This document shows positions 10,935 through 24,632 of a DNA stretch of 64,000 nt, piece by piece (within the stretch, counting starts at the first letter, position 1; every line of letters starts with the position of its first letter). The stretch comes from Zonotrichia leucophrys gambelii (taxonomy: Eukaryota > Chordata > Aves > Passeriformes > Passerellidae): assembly GCF_028769735.1 (NCBI RefSeq), contig NC_088171.1, positions 142,807,917 to 142,871,916 of the forward strand. The letters run 5' to 3'. Below the pieces are notes generated by a model. It did not search any database and was not told where the DNA came from. It worked only from the letters and a program-made list of their open reading frames with translations. The position numbers and the translations under genes were made by a program.

Positions 10935-13900
10935 ACGTAGGAGATCATTTTCTCTCTCCCCAGGCTTTGAATTTGGATCAGGTAATCTTCAGGGGATGTT
11001 TCTCATATTTTAGCTGAAATATCTGTAGAGGTAGAGATTCTTTAGTCACTCCTCCAAAATTTTTTCCTAATGTCATAAAAGTCTCATTCCCAAATGGGTA
11101 AGATTCTCACAGCAAACAGTTCAAATTATTTCTTCTAGAATGAATTAAATTTCCCTTTACCAAAGCCTAGAAACTCTTTGGTCATCATAAATGACCATTC
11201 ACTTGTCTTTGCTAGATTCCTATAAAGGTCTTTGGTGTTGACTTATGACACAACTTTTGTAAATACTTGTATTACCTTCCAGATTTGCTGCTTCTTTGAT
11301 CACTACATGCTGCTTCTTTCAAATTTCCAGTACACCTAACAACTATCATGAGTGCAATGGCCCCTGAGGCTTTCTACTGCTTTACTTAATGCTATACTGA
11401 AAAAAAAAAAAAAAAAGATAAATCATTATTCTTTGTTTCCAGCTTTTTTGACAGTTCCAAATTCATGAAAGAGCTCTACATCTCATGCATGATTATTTCA
11501 ATTCTTTTAAAAGTCTCCTGCAAAGTTTCTTCTGAGACCTTTAGAAACTCTGACAAATTGTAACTGCTACTGTTCCTTTATGCACTTTTTAGCTGATATG
11601 TTCAAAAGACATATCTGTCATTTTTCCCTTTTGCACAAACTGCTTGTATTAATGTAGATCACCTGAGGTTCATGAAGGTGCTTGAAATCCAGTTTCTCAT
11701 TTTTGTCTCAACTAGTTCCTTCTCCTTTTATTTTCTGATCAACTTTTAAAAATAGTGACCTTTGAAGTAGCATAAATAGTTTCAACATGTATTCTGCTTT
11801 CTTCAAACACTATATATGAAAACAAGAGAAAATGTTGTTCCCCTCTCTGAACACATCTGCTTCATTTTACATTACATATCATGTCCTGATAGCAAAGATT
11901 ATAAACTTGCCTACACAGCATTTCATAAAAAATTCAAGAACAGAAGAACAAATAATAAAGACCTGTTCCAGTGTTTATTAATTCACATCAAAGTATTCAT
12001 GATTAATTCAGATATCTGACCAAGGACTGGGAAAAGGGAATTCTGTGAAACAAGCTCATGCCCACCTTAGCAACTAAGGTTCAAAAATCTTCATTTGTTG
12101 GTTAAAAAATACTTTATATCATAGATGAATCAAAAGAAAGAAAAGAAGATCTCCCAAACATGATATTTTAAAGGGAAAAATGGAGAACAGTGACTTTTAG
12201 ACCTCCTGGTAATGAAGTGAATGAAAGCAATTTTCTTCATTTTCCTGTCTCCAGGTCACCTCCAGCATTCCTCCTGTGTGGGCAGGGTGCAGATGTTTTG
12301 CCCAGAGTCTGGAGCTGCTGTTTGGCACTGCAAGACATATGCAAAACCTCTGAGGAGCTGCAGGCCTTTGGAAGTTCACTCTGTGCTGCTCACGTGGTAA
12401 TTCACTGGCTTTTGCATGTCGGAGGAATTGCCTGACAGATGGCGTTTCTCCCCTCCAGGCTGCTGCCGAATTCTTCTGCTTGCTTACGAGAACATATGCT
12501 TAAAAAAAAAAACAACAACAACAACTTCTCTGCTATTTGGCACCTAAAGCTTTATTTTAATTTCTGGGTGCAGCTTTTTCTCTGAACATATTGTGAAATA
12601 CCAGTGTGTTACCCATCTGTTTCCAACTTGGTGTCTTCAGGGCTGAGTGCTGTAGAGGAAAGGTCATCATTAACTCACCTTAAAAAATCTGATTTGCTTA
12701 CAAAAATAGTAACTGAGAGAATTCATTGTATTCTACTCACAGTGCAGGTTATTATTGCTCATTTAACAATAAATACCTGGGAACATAATCTTCTCTGCAG
12801 CCTGTGGGGCTTGAGCAATCCAAATCCCACAAATCTTTCCTTCCATTTAGGTTCAGGCTGATCACTGATGCTGGCTCCAAGGATCCCCCAAAACCACAGA
12901 TGGATATGGGGTTTTCTAAGTGGAGATATGCACACAAATTGACTGAGGAGTGTTTGGCATGTCTGTGTACTCCAGAGAGCCTGGCAGAACTGAACAGAAC
13001 AAAACCAAGCATGAGCTTGTGACCTCCAAACTGAATCAGTGTGACAGGATTCTCAAAGGAGCTCCTGATACAGCTAGAACAGAGAAAGGTCTAGTCATGG
13101 TAAAGGAGCCCAAAGAGTTTCAATGGGTTTAGCTCACTTATCCCGTTGGAAGCTCACTGGGACATGAAGTTTCTGCTTTTTTTATGGGCATGGTATTAAT
13201 GCCTGATTTCAAGTCTGCAAATCTTGCCCTGTTATTTTTGCAGCCTTGCATGAACCTGAACAGCTGAAAAGAGGCATATGGCATTGCTCTGGGCTCCTTC
13301 TGGCTGCTGGTGAACCACTTGTCAGTGCAGAGTTCTTTGCACAGGGATGTACAGGGCTCTGCACCACTCAGGCCAGGCATTCAGATCCACCAGGGTGCCT
13401 GACATGACAATTAGCCCAAAACCCTGCACATCTATGGCTCTCCAGACAAGACTCTAACATCGCACAACTAGTCAAAGGGCATCTCAGCACTGCCTGGGCT
13501 GACTTGAATGTTTTAAATGGAAAAGTCCTGCAGATCCTAGGAAATAAATCTACTGTAGAAAAGGATAGATCTTCCCCTTGAAATGCTGTCAGCCACTGCC
13601 CTTGTGAATTGGGAAATTGTTTCTCAACCACATATCTGTAGGGAGCTGTGGTAAGATTTTGTGAGTCTGTAAGTAAAAAGAAAATGACATGCACAATTCT
13701 GTAAATCCATTCTGTAAATACACAGTTAAGTATGCAGATGCAGAGAAGCATATGCAAGCAGATATTTAAGTGTCTGTGTGTGTGTGTGTGTTGGTGGAGA
13801 CGTGCTTGTGGGTGCAGGTGCACATCTCTCTACTAGTCAGTTGAATCCAATGTAACAAAAGCAGGGTAATTTCAAACACATTATATTCCCACAAGTGTTA

Positions 13901-15214
13901 TGAAAATCAGTAACTGGGTGGAGCAAAAATACACCGTGGCTACATCTACTGTGGTGAATTAATCATGCCTCATATTGTTCTCTGCTCCTGAAGCCAATTG
14001 GCACTGAACACACAGTTTGCATACTATTAAACTCTCTTACCCTCCCAAAGAGGATGACTGTGTCCAAGTGCCTCTTTTGGTGGACCTTGCCCTCTTCTAA
14101 CTCCTAAACAGTTCCTGGGAATTGTTTAAAAGAGTGCTAGTTTTGTCTGGTCAAAACTATGCCAGTCAATATTCTCACAATTTAACAGCATAGTTGGTCA
14201 AATTCCAGTGCTTGGGAACATTCCCAAGTATTGTTTAATTTATTAGTGTAGATGCAGCTTATGTGCACCCAACTGAGAAGCAGGCTGTTCTGTTAATTCA
14301 GGCTTTATTAGACACCAGATTATGCTCAGAAAAGCAATGTTGTGACTGCCCTAGCAGTGGGGAACTGCTAAGATCTGAGTTCAGATTTTGCTTAGTGTCA
14401 GAGGCAACAGCCAGGCAGCACAAACCAGCAGGGAGTTGGGCTGCATTAGTTCTACTGCTCACAGCCTTGCTTGCCCTTTGCCATCACCACTCAGTGCATT
14501 TGCTGCATACAACCAAGGTCAAGAGAGGTTGTGAGATGGGCTCTGAGAAGTTCTCAGACTGAAACGTGATTTCTCAGGGGTAACAGAATCCCCTGCTTTG
14601 TGCAGAGGCTGCCTGGAAGCTGGCAGCACACACGTCAGGCTCGTTTTCTTAATGGGTGCTACAGACAGTGCTTCAGAGCAGCTGAAAGGGACAGTTTCTG
14701 GAGCACTTATGCACAATAGTAGAAGCAAAGTTGTCAAACCTTTACCTACAGAAGCTGAATGAAGAAAACTGAATGAAGAAAAGCTGAAACAAAGACTGAG
14801 AACATAGCCAGTTGGCAGGGACACCACAAAAGGGAGAAAAAGTTATGAATTGTAAGGGAATGAGGACACTCCTGTGGTCCCATTGGTCCCGGGAGCACTC
14901 CCTCTCCTTGTACTTTTCCAGCCCTTATTGCATGTGAGAGCCGCTGTGTGCACAAAGGGGGCACCAATGTGACAATCCTGTACTCCACAAACACCAACAT
15001 ACAGTTGTCAGACTGATGTGCTTACTGGTCAAAATGAGGTAAAATGAAGAAAAAAGTTTATAATCTAAATATTGTAAGTTTAAATCAGAATGATCTGAGA
15101 GCCAAGACCTGCCAGAAGAAGAACACTGGGAAGAGATCAATCAAAATAAATATAGTTTTTTGTGGGACAGTGGTGGTGAGAGGCCACAGCAAGTCCTCAG
15201 TCCACACCTACAGG
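10935..15214. other. unique non-coding DNA with minor simple repeats
   Basis: No gene or dispersed repeat recognised. It contains a pure A run at 11401-11416, an A-run joined to (CAA)n at 12502-12526, and a (TG)9 tract at 13774-13791. Opposite-strand open frames of up to about 150 codons (13368-13823, minus) look like chance. Confidence 0.55.
13774..13791. repeat. (TG)9 microsatellite
   Basis: An uninterrupted alternating TG tract of about nine units. It is a simple repeat likely to vary in length. Confidence 0.9.
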
Positions 15215-15408
15215 TCAGAAGCCCTGGAGATGGTTGGGCACTGGAACAGAATCCCCAGGAAAATGGTCACAGCACCAAGCCTGAGAAAATTCATGAGGCA
15301 CTTGGACAATTCTTTCAGGAACATAATGTGATCCTTGGGGTCATCCTGTGCAGAACCAGGTGATCCTTGTGGGCTCCTTCCAGCTCAGGATTGTCTCTGA
15401 TTCTATGA
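15215..15408 (+). mobile_element. CR1 LINE, 3' terminal fragment
   Basis: The segment carries the order of words typical of an avian CR1 3' end: a GG.TGGGCACTGGAACAG block, a CCCAGGAAA..GGTCACA block, a GTGATCCTTG.GGG block, then CTCCTTCCAGCTCAGGAT and a GATTCTATGAA terminus. It parallels the 3' end of the longer CR1 at 39.2-39.4 kb. Only about 190 bp remain, a normal 5'-truncated LINE insertion. It is diverged and non-coding. Confidence 0.85.
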
Positions 15409-16559
15409 ACCCAGTGGGCAACAAAGGAAAGGTGCTGTGCTGAAGACCTCAAGGTGTAAATAAACATCTCGTGGTTGAAGGGAGACGTGTGACAGCCACA
15501 ATTTTATAGCAAGTTAGTGATAAACCCAATCCTTTGGCTTCTTCACTGCCTATCTAATGACTAAGGTACTTGTTTGGTACTTTTCTATCAGATGGACAGG
15601 GAGGCAGAGAAATGCAAATGTAAATGTACATAAAGGAAATACTGTTGTATATGAAAGGAACATTGAACTTCCTGCTTTGGGGCCAATGGAAAGCTTTCTG
15701 AAGAAAGAAATTTCCAGGGGAAAACGATCTGCAAGATCAGCAGCTTCCAGGAAATCATCAATTTATTTCAAATATGATAGGACATCATAAAAATGCAGCC
15801 TTTCAAATTTTCTACCTCATTTTCTGTCAGAGGTTTTAGCTTTTTGGTTGGAAGTGATAAATTTGAACAGTTGAACATTGCCAGGAAATAACTTCAGAAC
15901 ACTTAATTTTCTGAAAAGTTTCCAAAAGAGTTTCCACCTGAGTCAGGACAAGAGCAAGCTGAGGGTCCAGGGGTGTATTGGGATATTTTTCATCAGTCAA
16001 CTGTGGTACAGCCAGGGGAAATGTACAGGCAGGGCACCAATAAACCAACCAACAATGCAGCTGCATGGGAATATGTGGCCATACCCTTCGCAAACAAGGC
16101 CTTGCATGTACATGCCAACACAATCACTCTGCCTGGATTTGCCAGGAGAAAATGGAATGTAAAGTAGTCTGTAAATAGCCAATAAATCTTGGTCCCTGTA
16201 TTTTATGTGTTTCTACCTTAGTCAGGAAGGAACTTGGGCTTTTTAAAACCTGAAGATAATGCAGCTAGCTCAAATGTGGTGTTTTAGTGGAAGAGAGAAT
16301 GAAAAAGGTTTTGATTGTTCTGCCATTCCCTAGAGAGGGTCTTATCTTCAAATAAACGTTTTTAAGAGCTTCGACCTTATTTTTAAAGAAAAACAAACAC
16401 ATCCAGAAATTTAGGCAGACTTTCCTGTTTAGTAGAGGAACATTCCCAAAAAGTAACATCAACAGAATAAAAAGATCATGTAGGTGATTGAAATAAACAG
16501 GCCTATAGCTCCTCTCTCTAATTCCATTTACTAAGCAAGCTGTATGCCTAAAGTGTAGG

Positions 16560-16588
16560 CAATTAGTCTTTGATGTAAAGACTAATTG
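16560..16588. repeat. perfect inverted repeat, 12-bp arms, 5-base loop
   Basis: CAATTAGTCTTT at 16560-16571 is the exact reverse complement of 16577-16588, separated by GATGT. The arms contain paired ATTAG/CTAAT cores that could bind homeodomain dimers. By a rough calculation such arms are expected well under once per window by chance. The function is unknown. Confidence 0.95.
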
Positions 16589-19220
16589 TTATTTCTAACA
16601 GAAAAAGAGACTACAGTTAGATGGCAGATTTTTCAAGGCAAAAAATCAGGAGTAAAACTTCCTTTCTCAGCTTCATCCTTATCCCCTGAAAAATATTTCC
16701 TGTGTTTTCACTGAGACTTGTAGCACTCAGTGCAGATATGTCATAAATCTGGTGAATATGCTGGCTGCTCAGAACAGTTTGTTCAGCTCTGGGTCTAATT
16801 CTGTGTTGCAGTGTGCAAAAATTGTCATGGTTTATAGGGAAGCTCTGGTAGCATTGAAGGCCTTTTATTTTATCTTTCTTTGTGAGGGGAAAATATGACT
16901 TTGCTAAAAGAATGATTCCACTAGGCAACCCTAAAGGCTGAATGGACTGTAATGTATAGTTGACTTCAGAATCATAAACAGTTGGTGCTTCATCTTTCTG
17001 CCAGGACATTGGCTTTCTCCAAAAACATCATCAGTCTCCGTTTCAATGTGTGCACAGCTGTAATGCTTGAGGACACTGAGTGAAGTGTCATGTATTAAAT
17101 GTTTGTAATTGTTTTTCACTGGACTGTGACTTGAATTTAGTAACATCTGACTGACGGCTACTACCAACAGGATATCCCAATGAGTGAGAGGAAGATCCTG
17201 TGTCAGTGCATTTGCTGGAGCTAGACCAGCTGCATTTCTCTTTTGTTTAATATGTTTAAAAGTCTGCAAGGAAATCATCTGTAATGGGGGGAGTGCCAGA
17301 ACTTATCAGGGAGATAAGAAAGCTGCCTAAGTTTCCTGGACCTCTTTGTACTTGGGAACACTCATTGCATGCACTGGCAGAACGGAGACAGTAAAAGCAA
17401 CTGTCTTCAAATCTGTCCTGTTGGACACTGTATGGTCCTCTTGTTTCCTATTCCTCTGGCACAGCTGACCCTTCAGTCAGGATCAAGACATACTGTGAAA
17501 TGAAACACTGTGTTATTTTTATCTTTGCTTCTCTTCTCCAAGGTGACTTCTCTTTATAAAGAATCCTGTTACCATCAGGCATTCTTCTCCAAGACTCATT
17601 TTCTGATGAGCTAAGAAGAACTGGAATGTAATAGCCATTAATTAGTGTTTTTCTTCAAAGTGCTAATGGTCAACTCCATTGGTCATTTCTCTACCACAAT
17701 GACCTCAGAGAATTGTTATATGTCAGCCAGTACAAAGAACTTATGCTTGATCTTGATCTGAGTGCTTTGAAAAGCACTTTAGCAAAGACATACAGTGTGA
17801 CTGCTTGCAATAGCAAGAGACTGGACTCATAACCCAAAGGGCATTGACCTCTTTCATATTCCTAAAAAAGCAAGAGCAGATCTGCCCCAGTTTGAAGCCT
17901 TCTTTGGTAGCAACACTGATGTGTTCCTACAAGGCCTGCAGTCATGTGAGGGCAAAACAATTGCAACAGGACTGTGTGAAAGTGAAGGACCTTGCAATGA
18001 ACTCTTGTGTTTGGACTGTGCGCAGGGCTTGAGTCACATCCATGTATTAAAAAGTTCACCACATTTGTTAGGAAAGAAATGAAATGCACATCTCTGTTCT
18101 ACTTAATCACAGAGCCAAGAACTGTTGAAAGGGACAAAGCTCCATCAATGTAATATTTTGTCAGACTGATGAATTTACAGAAAAGTATAAAGATGATAAC
18201 AAAAAGAAATTTGGCCTCCAAAAACAAAATTCATTGTTATGGTTACTTCAGTTGTACCTAGAAAGCTTTAGCAGGTTGAAGAACTTTTGAAAATGAACAA
18301 AATGCTTTCTATGCTGAATTATTTTGTCCTATCTGAATTCCTTTTCTTAGTGTTTCCAGAGAAGTTTCCATACCAAAAAGTAGTGAAACACACCACACTT
18401 TATTGACATTGACTTCCTTCCTGTGTTTGTTTGAGGTATTATGAAATTTCTCTTCCTTCTTCCAATCAATGAGCATCTAGTGAGCAAACACAGAAATACT
18501 TGCCCAAAGCACATTCAGATCAGGGACCAACACAATCAATCAGTCAGATGGCAGGTCCAGAAATAAGCTCTGATCACAAGGCAAGGTGATATGGCATCTT
18601 CAAGACCTCAGCATTTTAGTTTACAGCAGCAATGTACTTTCAATATGAATTTTCCAATTGCTCCTAGGTGCTGCCCTTTGGTTTAGCAGTGCAGAGTGGC
18701 CTCAGAACCATGATCTGTGTTTCTTTCAGCCAAAACAAAACCAGAGGATTCTGTCTGCAAGTGTTCTCCAACTGCAAATTGTTGTTCAAACAACAGAGCC
18801 AGAAAAGGGCCACGTGCTGTATGGCCTTTGCAGCAAATATGAATGGGGGCTTAGGGAACTCAGCACCCAATTTTTTTTTTCTCTACAGATCTGCTGAATC
18901 CAATCTGAATCTGCACTGGTCCCACTAAGCTCTCCTGGTAGTCAAAGGAAAGAAAAGGAAATTTCTAGGGAATTAGTCATATGACCTGAATTGTTTTTCA
19001 TATCAAATTACATATTAAATTAACCATGCTGCAGAAGCAGTCATTTCTCTCCACTGAATTTAGGCAGCTGACTTGGTGGTAACTATTCTTGGTCAAATGG
19101 GTTTCACTTTAGATAGTGGGAAATGCAAGTGCACTGAGACAATTGTATAGGTTTAAAGCCTGATAACTTATTTATTGAATATCTGATTAAGTTCACTTGA
19201 CTGATCCCCTTAGTGATCAG

Positions 19221-19241
19221 TAAAATTAGTGACTAATTTTA
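19221..19241. repeat. perfect inverted repeat, 10-bp arms, 1-base centre
   Basis: TAAAATTAGT (19221-19230) and its exact reverse complement (19232-19241) flank a single G. It is AT-rich with homeodomain-like ATTA cores. Arms of this length are only mildly unexpected by chance. Confidence 0.95.
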
Positions 19242-22200
19242 TTTATGTGCTCTGTTTGCTAGTCTCCACATACCCCTCATTTGTCACTCAATTAACTGAG
19301 GTGTTTGGTTACGCAAGCCTTCTCCCACTGTCTTTTTCTCATGGGAGGCCTTGTCCATGACAGATCAATTTACACTTACGTTAATCCTAGCCATGGCTTT
19401 AAATGCACCAATGACTTCCCTGAAGATTTCAGAAGTCTTAAGACCAAAACTAGTGCTCATTGTGGGAGATCTGCTGCTCTTTGGAAGACTCAGTGAGAAA
19501 ATGCTCGGGGGATGTCCTGGTCTTCTATAGCACAATTGACATGTGTATAAAATTGTCTTGTCTCATTGGCACGTTTATACTTTCAGCAGCTTTGATCCTT
19601 GCCTCGTCTAGAACCTGTCCTCCTTTCCACGACAGGCTGTTCCCCTCCCAGTCTCCACCACCCATCCCAGGGCTGCTCCTTTCCCCAGGCAGGCGGTGTC
19701 ACTGTTGAGCAAGGCACAGCTCTTCCCTTCTTAGAGACCGAAAGGGATTTGCTCATAGCACAGGACATGAGAGACTAAAACACGTAGTCTCACCTCTCTG
19801 TTGGTAGTGCCAGAACACTTAATCCACTGCTTCTTTTGTAGCTGTGATATTTATTGAGAAATTAGACCCATCTCAAACCGGTACTGCAAAATACGTGTTA
19901 AAGTCACAGGAACTGGCTTGACCACAGAACAGAACTGCAGGAGAGCAGGTCTCCAGAGGTCGAATAGATTCCTTTCTTTGTGGAGTGAGACAAATGGCCT
20001 ATCAACATGACTACCACAAAAGAATCACTGGAAGATGTGTTTGGAAAATGGGTTTAGATGAACTAAGACATTCCAGAGTCAGAGGTACAGCTTTATTCAC
20101 AGCATACAGGGCATAAGGAACTCACCCCAAGGCTGGCCATGTCAAACCTCTATTGGGTGCTCTGCTTTCACAGACACTTTAGTGTTGGGTCCTAACCACA
20201 GGTGAGTCCAGGACACAGCTCTGCTCGCTGAGATAATAGTGCCAAATTAATGAGGCAGGTTGCTAAGATGGGGAATTGCTATGTCCTCTTACCAGGCATC
20301 TCAGACCCTCATCTCTGGATAGAGATGTTTCCCTTCTAGGCAAAATAACTGGTTGGGATCATTGATTTCTACCACAACACCAAAACATGAATGGCCTTTG
20401 TGCACACTAATCACCTTCTGTATGTGTCAAATGCCACCTCTTGATACTGATGCCTGTGGCTTCACTATCACACTCCTACCCCAATCAGGTACTGAAAATC
20501 AGGTACTGTCACATAACAGTCTTATTAGAGCTCAGCCATCCTGTAGTCTTTTGGTAGCTTTGCCAGTGGCTGGTATTTTCCTCACATGCCTCCTGTTCCT
20601 CAATCTAACTTTCCTTTTCCTGATTGTTTCTACTGTGGGCTTCCAGTTTGAGGACTTTTTTGATTGAAAGTGAAATATAGCAGGAGCAAAAAACCTGTCT
20701 CTCAAAACTTCTTATTTCCAGTTATTGCCCTACTGTGTCACATATAATTTGAACCGGTGTTTCAGAGTAAGAACTGCACATTTTATATTCATATTCAAGA
20801 AAACATACAGAAGCATATAGTTGGGGAGATAAGGTACTTCACATCTGATAAAAACATACATAAACTTCATCACGACCATCTCCTACTGAAGAGTGAAATG
20901 TCTCAATCTCTAATTAGCCAAAGAATTTTTCTATGCCCATGCAGTCTGCATTGACAGTAATAGTTAGAGCGAGAAGGTTTCATAGTTGTCACCATTTGAC
21001 GCAGGGGCTGACCAGGGTTTAATAAAGAGTGAGGCACAACATGGACATCCTTGTGCCAAGAGCAGAGGCCTTCCTCATCCTGGGGGAGTGCAGCCAGGTA
21101 GATTCAGTCTCAGAAGTGTCTGGGGCTAAGCCAAACTGTTTCATAAGTTAAGTTCAGGTGGAGGAGGAAAAGTGAGAAAGGAGAAGAAGAGATTGATGTT
21201 AAATGACAGGCCAGTGCTTTGGGCACTCACTTCAGCTAGAGAAGACACAGTTCACATCCCTTTTTCAAATCAAGCTAAGCTGACACCACTCTGCCTCTGC
21301 TGTCGTAGCCAAATGCCCAGTGAATATTTATGTCTAGCCTTGGTTCTTATCCTTGATAACATTTGAGGGGAAAAAATGGTGGATTTTTTTTTATTTTTCC
21401 TGCCTTCAGGGCAAGAAAAAAAAAACAGCTTTAGAGACCTTGTTCTTTTTTTTTAATTTTATTTTTAATTTTGGTCTCTCTATTTTGTGAAAGAGAGCTC
21501 TTTGTTTTAGAACAGCCCCACCTCCAGTTAATGCCAGTTAACACCATAAACCATTTGTCTTACAATGGAGTGGAACTGATTGCATCCTACAGAAAGCAGC
21601 AAAAACACACCAGTCTGCTCCTGCTTACAGGATCCAGGGGGCTGATCTTCTGTCTGATAAATGTCAAACTTCCCTTTCCTCTCTGCTGAGTGAAACAGCA
21701 CTGTCCTTGAAGGAAGTGAGGCTTCAGATTAACATTTAGCAGCATTTAATCCCTGCCTAAAAATATACAGTTGTATATTTTCTTGTGGCAGTACTATTGC
21801 TCAGGCCTTTAATTAGCTGCATTCTTGGACTGTTTTTTGGTTATTTTACCGTAATGGAACTTAGCTGAGGCCACAGGTCTATTGAAATAAGCACCATACA
21901 AACAGATTACAAATTGCACATTCTCTGTCCCAAACAGTGACCTGCCAAAGGTCACACTAGAAAATATAGGCAAAGGTCAGAACCCGAATCTCCAGTATCC
22001 CCAGTCTACTCCATTAATCAAAAGACCTTCTCCCTCTCTCCTTAATTTCTGTGGCTCAGTGGCAGCTTTTCCAAAACAAGATGCAATAAATTACACATGA
22101 GATGGAAAATGTGCATTATCAAAGAACAGAGCTGGGAGTACAATCGTGCGTGTTGTAGGAAGGTTGTTTGGGTTTTTTTGCTGACACAGATGAAATGCAA

Positions 22201-22963
22201 AATAGGAGAAATCTGGTTAGCCTAAGATGTCACCTGATGCACTGAGGGAAGCAGATCAATAAAAAGCTTTATGTTAGACTTTGCATGCCAAGACAGCAGC
22301 TATGAAAAGACAATGGGGTATCATGAGAAAAATAAACGCATGGTTAAATGGATGACTGGAAAAATGAACTTAATGAAGGTTATTGAAAAACTGAAGAGGC
22401 TTTTACTGAGATAGAAGAGAAATACTTGCCTTCCAATGGAAAAATAATTTTTGCTGAAGGAAAAAAACAGGCCTTCAAATAAAAACCTTCCTTTCTGCCC
22501 AGAGGGAGAATCAGTTTCATGTTCTCAGGCAGAAATGGAGAAGAATAAAATGTTTTGGTGAATGAAGTCTTCATCAGCCAGATGGTTAATACAGTTGATA
22601 TCCTTTTAAATTCACCTCTGGGTCTTGCACAGATGGAGGAGAGTAAATTCTAGATCATCTCAATAGAGTTTGTATATACACTTCTAAAGACTGAAAAGGG
22701 TTTCCCCACTTCTCTGGGAAAAGTAAATGTGAGATGCACGTGTGAGACCCTAAAACATCAACACCATGGACAAGCAAGGATGAAAGTAACAGAGCTGCCA
22801 CAGAAAAGGTACTTTTTCATTAAACTGGCTGATAAAAACTGTGGAAAAGGTAAAGAAATTGTCACTTTTCATACAGCAATGCAAATTAGAGGAGAAGGGC
22901 TTGAGACAGTATTTTCAAAGAAAAAGTTATCCACTACACCATCCCACTATAACCTCCCATAAG

Positions 22964-23022
22964 ATGAAGACCTCAGTATTTTGCACACTTTTACTCTTGA
23001 TGCTTCTCAGAGATGTAAAAGT
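22964..23022 (+). other. candidate first coding exon encoding a signal peptide
   Basis: An ATG with A at -3 opens a frame whose first residues are MKTSVFCTLLLLMLL, a classic signal-peptide layout: a short polar, basic N-terminus, then a leucine-rich hydrophobic core. After 19 codons plus two bases it meets a near-consensus donor, AGT/GTAAGTAT, at 23023. The genomic frame closes right after the donor, as expected for a spliced first exon. Small secreted proteins of the defensin, Ly6 and cystatin kinds often have this architecture. I could not find a convincing second exon in matching phase downstream, nor a promoter upstream, and I do not recognise the peptide. Chance remains the main alternative. 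Confidence 0.2.
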
Positions 23023-24231
23023 GTAAGTATTTCTGTTCAGTGGATGAAGAAACCAAGACAGAGGGAGAGTGCATGGGCTGTGTTAAGTCCCACAGGAGCT
23101 CTAGAACTCTGCCGGCAGTAGCAGTGGGAATACACTCCTCCTCAGCTCCCATCAGAGGTTAAAACTAAGGGTGTTATTGAACTGAGATAAATTTTTAGGG
23201 TTGCAGGAGCAGATCCATCAGCCTTTAAGTACAAAGCTTCCAGTATTGAGTCACACAACAAGCAATGCACTCATGGCACCTAGGGCCATGTGTTGGGGAG
23301 AAGAAGAGGTGAGAAGCTGCCATTTCAAAATCTTTCTAATATCACAGCCCTCAGCTGGTGCAGAGCACAGCACCACAAACCTCTGACATTAAGCTGGATG
23401 ACTGTGTTCTCAGCAGCGTCTGGCAGGTGGGGGTCACACAAAAAAGGCATCCCCAAGTCCCATTGTTGAAGACAGAGCTGCTGCAGTGATGGAGGGCAGC
23501 AGCTCAGTGGACCTCAAATGTAAATTGTGAGATTTGTCTGTTCTCTGCTGTAGAGTAGTAAACCATCTAAGTGTTTAGGATCAAGCTAGGAAAAATAAAG
23601 GCTTGCCAAGAATGTATTGTGGCTTCCCAACACATCTTCATTTCTGAAAGTGGTGACCAAAACATCATTTTGATTCTTAGAACTCCTCTAGAAATAAAAC
23701 ATGTCTTTATATTAGAGGAATAACAGGTTATCAGATGAGAACTTACATCAGACCTAATAGGGAGGGAGGTACATGAAATCTTTAATTACTCTTGAAAATT
23801 TTCTATTATCATTTGGTGATAAGACAGGAAACCAAGCAGCAGCAAAACTGAGCAGGAAGGGATATCAGTGTATGCTAACAGCATACTGGCACTGTTGAAT
23901 GTGCATTTACAGACAGAGCACTCACCAGGCAGCCCATGCTTTTATTCCTTGCAGTGCATTGCTTCCTTTCAGCTGTGTGGACAGCAGTGGAGACATGCCT
24001 GCATCTAACCAGCTAGTTATGGTGTATGACACCAAACTTGTTCTCCCTCTTTCAACTCCATCTGCCCACCCAGGAAAACACTGAACACTTGGTTTGACAT
24101 GTACACAGTCCTGTTTGCAGCTCTAGGGCTGAGCTGGTAAATGCGCTCCCAGCAGGATCACTTAGCCCTTGTCTGTTCCCTAGGGAAGTGAAGGCCATAA
24201 GGGAATTAATGAAACAATGCTAAAAAGAGTC

Positions 24232-24632
24232 ATGTCATAGAATCATAGATTGGTTTGGATTGGTTGGAAGAGAATGGATAGATCATCTCACTCCAAACCT
24301 CCCCTATCATGGGTGGGGAACCTTCCTCTAGACCAGCCTGCTCACAGTCTGGTCTTGAACAGCTTCAGGGATGGGACATCAACAGTTTCCCTGGGCAGCT
24401 TGTTCCACTGCCTCCCCACCCACACAGTAAAGGATTTCTTCCTCAAGTCTATCTAACTTTACCCCCTTTCATCTTAAAGCCATTCTCCCTTGTCCTACCA
24501 CTGCATGGTCTTGTGAAATATCTTCAGCATTCTTGTAAACCCCCTTTAGGAACTGGAAGGTTCTGTAAGGTCTCCTCAAAGCCTTCTCTTCTGCAGACTG
24601 AACAACATTAATTCCCTCAGCCAGTAACTCAG
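24232..24632 (-). mobile_element. CR1 LINE, 3' fragment, minus strand
   Basis: The plus strand starts with the reverse complement of the CR1 terminus (TCATAGAATCATAGATTGG). It continues with the familiar CR1 3'-UTR and ORF2-end words in reverse order, such as the GGGATGGG.CATC..CAG block, GGCAGCTTGTTCCA and CCCTTGTCCTA, up to CTGAACAACATTAATTCCCTCAG near 24620. Open frames over the element (24250-24611, +) are antisense to it and meaningless. It is 5'-truncated and diverged. Confidence 0.93.

Larger units (their letters stand above)
15409..24231. other. unique non-coding DNA
   Basis: No transposable element or confident gene. Frames reach about 130 codons (16617-17009, minus) with no recognisable domain. 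A strong acceptor-like T tract ending in CTACAG lies at 18870-18888 (+), but all three frames close within 13 codons after it. Two inverted repeats and one signal-peptide-like exon in this interval are listed separately. Confidence 0.5.

Noticed and set aside
18870..18928. Very strong acceptor-like T tract ending CTACAG (+)
   Set aside because: All frames close within 13 codons and no poly(A) signal follows closely. It cannot be separated from chance.
24250..24611. Two overlapping plus-strand frames of 68 and 100 codons
   Set aside because: They are antisense to the CR1 element on the minus strand.
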